A stretch of 9,077 nucleotides of DNA from Lachnospiraceae bacterium. GTDB lineage: Bacteria; Bacillota; Clostridia; Lachnospirales; Lachnospiraceae. Shown here piece by piece: positions 5,494-9,077 of this stretch. Each line of letters starts with the position of its first letter. Positions within the stretch are counted from its first letter, which is position 1. The position numbers and the translations under genes are program-made. Below the pieces are notes generated by a model. The model worked only from the letters and a program-made list of their open reading frames with translations, did not search any database and was not told the origin of the DNA. The stretch spans positions 1 through 9,077 of the forward strand of contig JAJQCU010000377.1 in assembly GCA_021202575.1 (NCBI GenBank). Direction: 5' to 3'.

Positions 5494-6452
5494 AGCTTCA
5501 TCTGCCCGTAGACGTCGTCCCTGGACGCGCTGTTCAGTATAATGGCGATATAGGGATTTCCGTTGACATCCTTGGCGTAGAGCGCAAGGCACTGTCCCGC
5601 CTGATTGGTGTAGCCGGTCTTGCCTCCCAGGATGGTGATATTCTCCGGCGCCTCATACAGCTGCTTGAAAAAAGCGTTGGTGGTGCTGACACTGATGGTC
5701 TGCGCCGTCCCGCTGGCGTTATAATAGGTCGTGCTGTAGCTGGACTGGCTGATGATCTGGGTGATGGCTTCATATTTCACCGCCTCCTGAAAAATCAGAT
5801 ACAGATCATAAACCGTGGTGTAGTGATCGTCATCATGAAGGCCGTGAACGTTGGTAAAATGCGTGTTAGTGGCTCCTAACGCATTTGCCTCCTCATTCAT
5901 CATCTCAATAAACTCGTCGATGCTGCCGCCGATATTCTCCGCGATCAGGTTGGCCGCGTCATTGGCTGAGTAAATCAGCAGAATATTGAGAGCCTGCTCC
6001 AGCGTCATGGTATCGCCCGCTTTTATCCCCGCCAGCTGGGCCCCGCTCTCTGTGATGGTAACAGAGTCTGTGGCGGTCAGCGTCTGGTCAAGGCTTCCGT
6101 ACTTGACTGCCACCAGAGCTGTCATCAGCTTGGTCAGGCTGGCCATATACAGTTGCGCGTGCATATTGGACGCGTAGACCACCTCATTGCTGGTCAGGTC
6201 AAAAAGCCCCGCCGCGGAAGCGTTTTCAATTTCAAAGCCATCGTACGCCACACTGGTCTCACCGACAGCCAGATTCGCCGCAAAGGATGTGGCCCGCTCC
6301 TGTGTGGAAATTGTGATTAATTCATAGCTGTTGTTGCCTGCCTGCTCTTCATAAGCGGCCTGCAGGGTGGTGCCGCAGCCTGTCAGAAAGCTGACGGAAA
6401 GCACCACGCTCAACAGAAAGGCAAGCGTTCTTTTTCTATCTGTATGCTTCAC
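5472..6452 (-). CDS. D-alanyl-D-alanine carboxypeptidase, lipoprotein form (S11 family)
   Basis: Removes the terminal D-Ala from peptidoglycan pentapeptides outside the membrane. It is 326 aa. The N-terminus has basic residues, a hydrophobic stretch (10-23) and a lipobox LTGC, so Cys26 is the likely lipidated residue. The three penicillin-binding motifs are present in order: S-L-T-K at 105-108 (nucleophile Ser105), S-A-N at 162-164, and K-T-G at 278-280. The protein ends soon after the catalytic domain and lacks the C-terminal beta domain and amphipathic anchor of classic PBP5; the lipid anchor probably replaces it. The start is GTG (6450-6452), overlapping mgsA by 17 nt; AGGAG lies 12 nt upstream, a long gap, so coupling to mgsA translation is likely. 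Its 3' end is tandemly duplicated downstream. Confidence 0.93.
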   Translation of the reverse strand: MKHTDRKRTLAFLLSVVLSVSFLTGCGTTLQAAYEEQAGNNSYELITISTQERATSFAANLAVGETSVAYDGFEIENASAAGLFDLTSNEVVYASNMHAQLYMASLTKLMTALVAVKYGSLDQTLTATDSVTITESGAQLAGIKAGDTMTLEQALNILLIYSANDAANLIAENIGGSIDEFIEMMNEEANALGATNTHFTNVHGLHDDDHYTTVYDLYLIFQEAVKYEAITQIISQSSYSTTYYNASGTAQTISVSTTNAFFKQLYEAPENITILGGKTGYTNQAGQCLALYAKDVNGNPYIAIILNSASRDDVYGQMKLMLELVS

Positions 6453-6831
6453 GCCAGTCCAAATCTCCTCTGTCCATTGCCCGGATCATGATCTCCGCGC
6501 TCGCCAGATTGGTGGCAAGCGGGATATTGTGCATATCGCAGAGCCGGATGGTGTTGTCCACATTGGGCTCATGAGACTTCGGAGACAGCGGATCCCTCAG
6601 AAAAATCACCAGATCGATCTGATTCTGCTCAATCTGAGCGCAGATCTGCTGCTCTCCGCCAAGATGCCCGGCCAGTAATTTATGAATAGAGAGATTGGTC
6701 ACCTCTTCAATCAGTCGTCCGGTGGTTCCTGTCGCGTACAGCTCATGTTTGGAAAGTAAAACCCTATACGCGATGCAAAAGTTCTGCATCAGCTTCTTCT
6801 TGTTGTCATGTGCGATTAGTGCGATGTTCAT
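6436..6831 (-). CDS. mgsA: Methylglyoxal synthase-like protein with altered catalytic residues
   Basis: The family converts dihydroxyacetone phosphate to methylglyoxal and phosphate in the cytoplasm. At 131 aa it has normal length and keeps AHDNKK (7-12, with the substrate-site His8), ATGTTG (33-38), GHLGGEQQ (55-62), IFLRDPL (76-82) and NIPLATNLASAE (102-113). Two expected catalytic acids differ: the Asp of GGDQQ (Asp71 in E. coli) is Glu60, and the second Asp of PHDPDV (Asp101 in E. coli) is Asn90 in SHEPNV. His87, matching E. coli His98, is kept. Cys64 stands where GGDQQ-hydrophobic-Gly is usual. The fold assignment is firm; activity is in doubt. The ATG overlaps the rodA stop by 4 nt (ATGA), so it is translationally coupled within the min-rodA operon. 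Confidence 0.88.
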   Translation of the reverse strand: MNIALIAHDNKKKLMQNFCIAYRVLLSKHELYATGTTGRLIEEVTNLSIHKLLAGHLGGEQQICAQIEQNQIDLVIFLRDPLSPKSHEPNVDNTIRLCDMHNIPLATNLASAEIMIRAMDRGDLDWREAYR

Positions 6832-7955
6832 GATGCGATACCCTCTCTCTTTTTTCTTTGCTGTAATTTTACGTTCAATACAAAGCCTGTCCCCATATAC
6901 AGGCTCATCAGTGAGGTCAATCCGTAACTGATAAAGGGAAGCGGAAGCCCTGTGTTGGGCAGAAGCAGCGTCGCCACCCCGATGTTGAAAAACGACTGAA
7001 ACCCAATCCAGGCGGCTACCCCTGCCGCCACAAGGCGCCCGGCCAGATCCTTCGCCTTATATGCCGCGTAAAGGCATTCCAGAACGATGGAAAATAGGAC
7101 CGCGATCACCGCCACGCTTCCCTTAAAGCCAAACTCCTCGCCGATCACGGCGAAAATGAAATCCGTGTGAGGCTCCAGGATGTAGCTGCCGTTCTTTAAG
7201 CTGGTCACTTCATTATTCTTATATCCCTTTCCGTCCAGCTGCCCGGAGGCGATCGCCTTCACGCTGTAGAGCTGCTGCCAGGCCGTGTCCGGATATTCCT
7301 CTGGATAAAGATAAGCCAGGATTCTCTCCTGCTGGTGCGACGCTAACAGCGTGGAATCCGGCTGGATCGCCAGGAAAATAAATATGGCTCCCACAGGAAT
7401 CACGATGGCAAAGGCCGCCACCACATATTTCCAGCTGATCCCTCCCACAAAAAGCAGAGTGCAGAGAATCGTCCCGATCACAATGGCTGTGGACAGATCC
7501 GGCTGCTTTAAGATCAGATAGGCCGGTATGGCAAACAGAACCGCGATGATCAAAAGCATCCATGGCTTGTTCAGATCGCTTCTGTATTTCATAATAAACT
7601 GTGCCAAAAATAAAATCAATAGCAATTTCGATATTTCCGACGGCTGAAATGTAAAACTGCCGATCTGAATCCAGCGCTGGGCGTTGTTGGAGCTGTCGCC
7701 GATATCCGTATAAAGCGTGACAAATAAGAGCACGGCCATCACCGCGTAGATAAGCCAGTACAGCTTCAGAATTTTGGTATAATCAATCACGGAAATAATC
7801 AGCATCAGGACGATTCCAACGCCCATGCCCATAATCTGGCGGCCCTGATAGCTCTCGTTGGCGCTGCCGATGGCGTAAACGCCCATGACGGAAGCCAGGA
7901 TCACCAGGACGACCAGACGAAAATCGTAATATCTCCATTTGTATTTTTTGAGCAT
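6828..7955 (-). CDS. rodA: SEDS-family peptidoglycan glycosyltransferase, RodA type
   Basis: Polytopic membrane enzyme that polymerises lipid II into glycan strands, normally with a class B penicillin-binding protein (none in this window). It is 375 aa with about ten hydrophobic segments. Motifs: AQRWIQIGSFTFQPSEISK (92-110), KQPDLSTA (150-157), and EPHTDFIFAVIGEEFGFKG, which contains the Asp essential in RodA-type enzymes. TGLPLPFISYGLTSL lies near the C-terminus; the usual SYGG is SYGL here. RodA is preferred to FtsW because of size and its place after minE, but FtsW-like function cannot be excluded. The ATG at 7953-7955 is preceded by AAGGGAG at 5 nt and lies 27 nt after the minE stop. Confidence 0.92.
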   Translation of the reverse strand: MLKKYKWRYYDFRLVVLVILASVMGVYAIGSANESYQGRQIMGMGVGIVLMLIISVIDYTKILKLYWLIYAVMAVLLFVTLYTDIGDSSNNAQRWIQIGSFTFQPSEISKLLLILFLAQFIMKYRSDLNKPWMLLIIAVLFAIPAYLILKQPDLSTAIVIGTILCTLLFVGGISWKYVVAAFAIVIPVGAIFIFLAIQPDSTLLASHQQERILAYLYPEEYPDTAWQQLYSVKAIASGQLDGKGYKNNEVTSLKNGSYILEPHTDFIFAVIGEEFGFKGSVAVIAVLFSIVLECLYAAYKAKDLAGRLVAAGVAAWIGFQSFFNIGVATLLLPNTGLPLPFISYGLTSLMSLYMGTGFVLNVKLQQRKKREGIAS

Positions 7956-7982
7956 TCCCTCTCCCTTCGTAAAGCCTGTCCG

Positions 7983-8252
7983 CTACTTATCCCCGTTTCC
8001 GATATCCAGAATGGGAATATTGGCGCTCAGTACGGGATTTTTGCCGCCCCGTTCCATACTGCCGGTCTTGCTGATCTGGATCTCCATGCTGTCCACGTCG
8101 ATCTTCATGTATTTGGAAATGACTCTGGCGATATCGTTTTTGATCATTTCCATGGTCTGCGCCGAGCAGTTGACTCTGTCGGAAATCAGCAGAATTTTCA
8201 GCCGGTCCCTGGCAACCTCCCTGGAGCTTCTGCGTCTGAAAAAATTTCTCAT
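7983..8252 (-). CDS. minE: MinE, topological specificity factor of division-site selection
   Basis: MinE stimulates the MinD ATPase and displaces it from the membrane, restricting division inhibition to the poles. It is 89 aa, normal for the family. Residues 1-8 (MRNFFRRR) are the basic amphipathic membrane-targeting start; ARDRLKILLISDR (14-26) is the MinD-contacting segment; IKNDIARVISKYMKID (37-52) and the strand ending in LSANIPI form the dimer domain. AGGAGG lies 5 nt before the ATG and overlaps the end of minD, so the two are probably coupled. The presence of MinE shows an oscillating Min system of the Gram-negative/Clostridia type rather than the DivIVA-only type of Bacillus. Confidence 0.95.
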   Translation of the reverse strand: MRNFFRRRSSREVARDRLKILLISDRVNCSAQTMEMIKNDIARVISKYMKIDVDSMEIQISKTGSMERGGKNPVLSANIPILDIGNGDK

Positions 8253-8261
8253 AAAGCCCTC

Positions 8262-9056
8262 CTAACCGGTGGTATGGAAGATTCCGGAGATTTTTGTCCA
8301 GAATGTGATCCTGCCGAATTCCAGATTTAAGGGGACGTCCTTGCCGGATACTCTGTAGGAGATATTCTGGTAGGCCTTCCCCGCCGGCGTCATGCTTCCC
8401 ACCAGGGGCTCGCCCTGATTGGTGGAAATCACCACATGCTCGTCGTCCGGCACCACGCCGATCAGCGGGACGGAAAGGATATCGGTCACATCCGAGGCGC
8501 TCATCATATCGCCCCTGCGCACCATATCCGACCGGATCCTGTTGATCACAAGCTCAATCTTGGAAAATTCCCTTGCCTCTAAAAGGCCGATAATCCGGTC
8601 CGCGTCCCGGATGGCGGATACCTCCGGTGTCGTCACCACAATGGCCCGGTCCGCTCCGGCCACCGCGTTCTGGAAGCCCTGCTCTATGCCGGCCGGGCAA
8701 TCCAGGATAATATAATCAAAGATTTCCCTCAGATGGGTCACCAGCTTCACCATCTGGGAGGGGTTGACGCTGGTTTTATCCCTGGTCTGGGCACAGGGCA
8801 TTAAGTACAGGCTGGGCCGGCGCTTGTCCCTGATCAGTGCCTGCTTTAAACGGCAGTTCCCCTCCACCACATCCACCAGATTATAGACAATCCGGTTTTC
8901 CAGGCCCATGACCACGTCCAGATTTCTCAGGCCGATGTCCGTATCGATCAGACAGACCTTGTATCCCATGGCGGCGAGTCCCGTGCCCAGGTTGGCGCAG
9001 GTCGTTGTCTTTCCCACGCCGCCTTTCCCGCTTGTAACAACTAACACTTCACTCAT
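8262..9056 (-). CDS. minD: MinD, septum-site-determining ATPase
   Basis: Membrane-cycling ParA/MinD ATPase that recruits MinC. From the ATG at 9054-9056 it is 264 aa. The deviant Walker A SGKGGVGKTTT (9-19) has signature Lys11 and Lys16; VCLIDTDIGLRNLD (34-47) is the switch I region, and FDYIILDCPAGIE holds the Walker B and switch II. PAGKAYQNISYRVSGKDVPL is the usual distal part, and the last 15 residues (ITFWTKISGIFHTTG) form the amphipathic membrane-targeting helix. A TTG at 9069-9071 would add five residues but overlaps the Shine-Dalgarno, so the ATG is chosen. minE starts 9 nt after the stop. minC is expected beyond the right edge. Confidence 0.96.
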   Translation of the reverse strand: MSEVLVVTSGKGGVGKTTTCANLGTGLAAMGYKVCLIDTDIGLRNLDVVMGLENRIVYNLVDVVEGNCRLKQALIRDKRRPSLYLMPCAQTRDKTSVNPSQMVKLVTHLREIFDYIILDCPAGIEQGFQNAVAGADRAIVVTTPEVSAIRDADRIIGLLEAREFSKIELVINRIRSDMVRRGDMMSASDVTDILSVPLIGVVPDDEHVVISTNQGEPLVGSMTPAGKAYQNISYRVSGKDVPLNLEFGRITFWTKISGIFHTTG

Positions 9057-9062
9057 AAGTAG

Positions 9063-9069
9063 CTCCTCC
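9063..9069 (-). promoter_or_regulatory. Ribosome binding site deciding the minD start
   Basis: GGAGGAG on the minus strand, 6 nt from the ATG at 9056. An upstream in-frame TTG (9069-9071) overlaps it and is therefore unlikely to be the start. Confidence 0.85.
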
Positions 9070-9077
9070 AAACAGAT

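Noticed and set aside
7219..7563. 114-codon open frame on the minus strand in another frame of rodA
   Set aside because: Out-of-frame shadow of the SEDS gene, whose motifs cover the same interval.
5226..7984. Shared 13-mer AAGCCTGTCCGCT at 5226-5238 and 7972-7984
   Set aside because: A single exact 13-mer pair is expected about once by chance in a sequence of this length, and the flanks do not match.
8419..8715. 98-codon open frame on the plus strand opposite minD
   Set aside because: Overlaps highly conserved MinD sequence in antisense and has no independent support.

Overview
The window is a chromosomal cell-envelope and cell-division locus from a Gram-positive, probably Clostridia of the Lachnospiraceae type. 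The evidence is a minD-minE pair next to a SEDS gene, a sepF gene (a Gram-positive division factor), a lipoprotein-type D,D-carboxypeptidase, strong AGGAGG-type ribosome sites and moderate GC content. Every supported gene is on the minus strand, so transcription runs from right to left. I see no tRNA, rRNA, CRISPR array, phage gene or insertion sequence. The content is mostly core genes, so I do not claim a new system. The odd features are mainly non-coding structures and a few unusual active-site residues.

Right block (9077 to 5472): minD, minE, rodA-type SEDS glycosyltransferase, mgsA-like gene and dac (D-Ala-D-Ala carboxypeptidase lipoprotein). Gaps are 9 and 27 nt, followed by overlaps of 4 and 17 nt, so this is almost certainly one operon; minC would be expected just outside the right edge. 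The genes place the division site (MinDE), polymerise peptidoglycan (RodA) and trim it (Dac). The MgsA-like protein carries changes at both catalytic aspartates. The last 22 bases of dac, including the stop codon, begin a four-unit tandem array of 36-38 bp units (5346-5493). Its last unit falls in the same frame and recreates the same C-terminus and stop.

Middle block (5345 to 3227): a near-consensus promoter drives a 139-aa P-loop protein of unknown role. This is followed by a perfect 11-bp stem with a UUCG loop, two further dyads, and a GTG-started, single-pass membrane protein resembling HlyD/membrane-fusion adaptors that has no transporter partner in the window.

Left block (3226 to 1): sepF is a self-contained unit with a TTGACA-N17-GATAAT promoter, a strong ribosome site and an intrinsic terminator 14 nt after its stop. 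Then come aroB (3-dehydroquinate synthase), lspA (signal peptidase II, overlapping the aroB stop by one base) and rluD (23S rRNA pseudouridine synthase, cut by the window edge), which look like a second operon. LspA would process lipoproteins such as the Dac encoded upstream. The yggS and ylmH genes that often flank sepF in Firmicutes are absent here.
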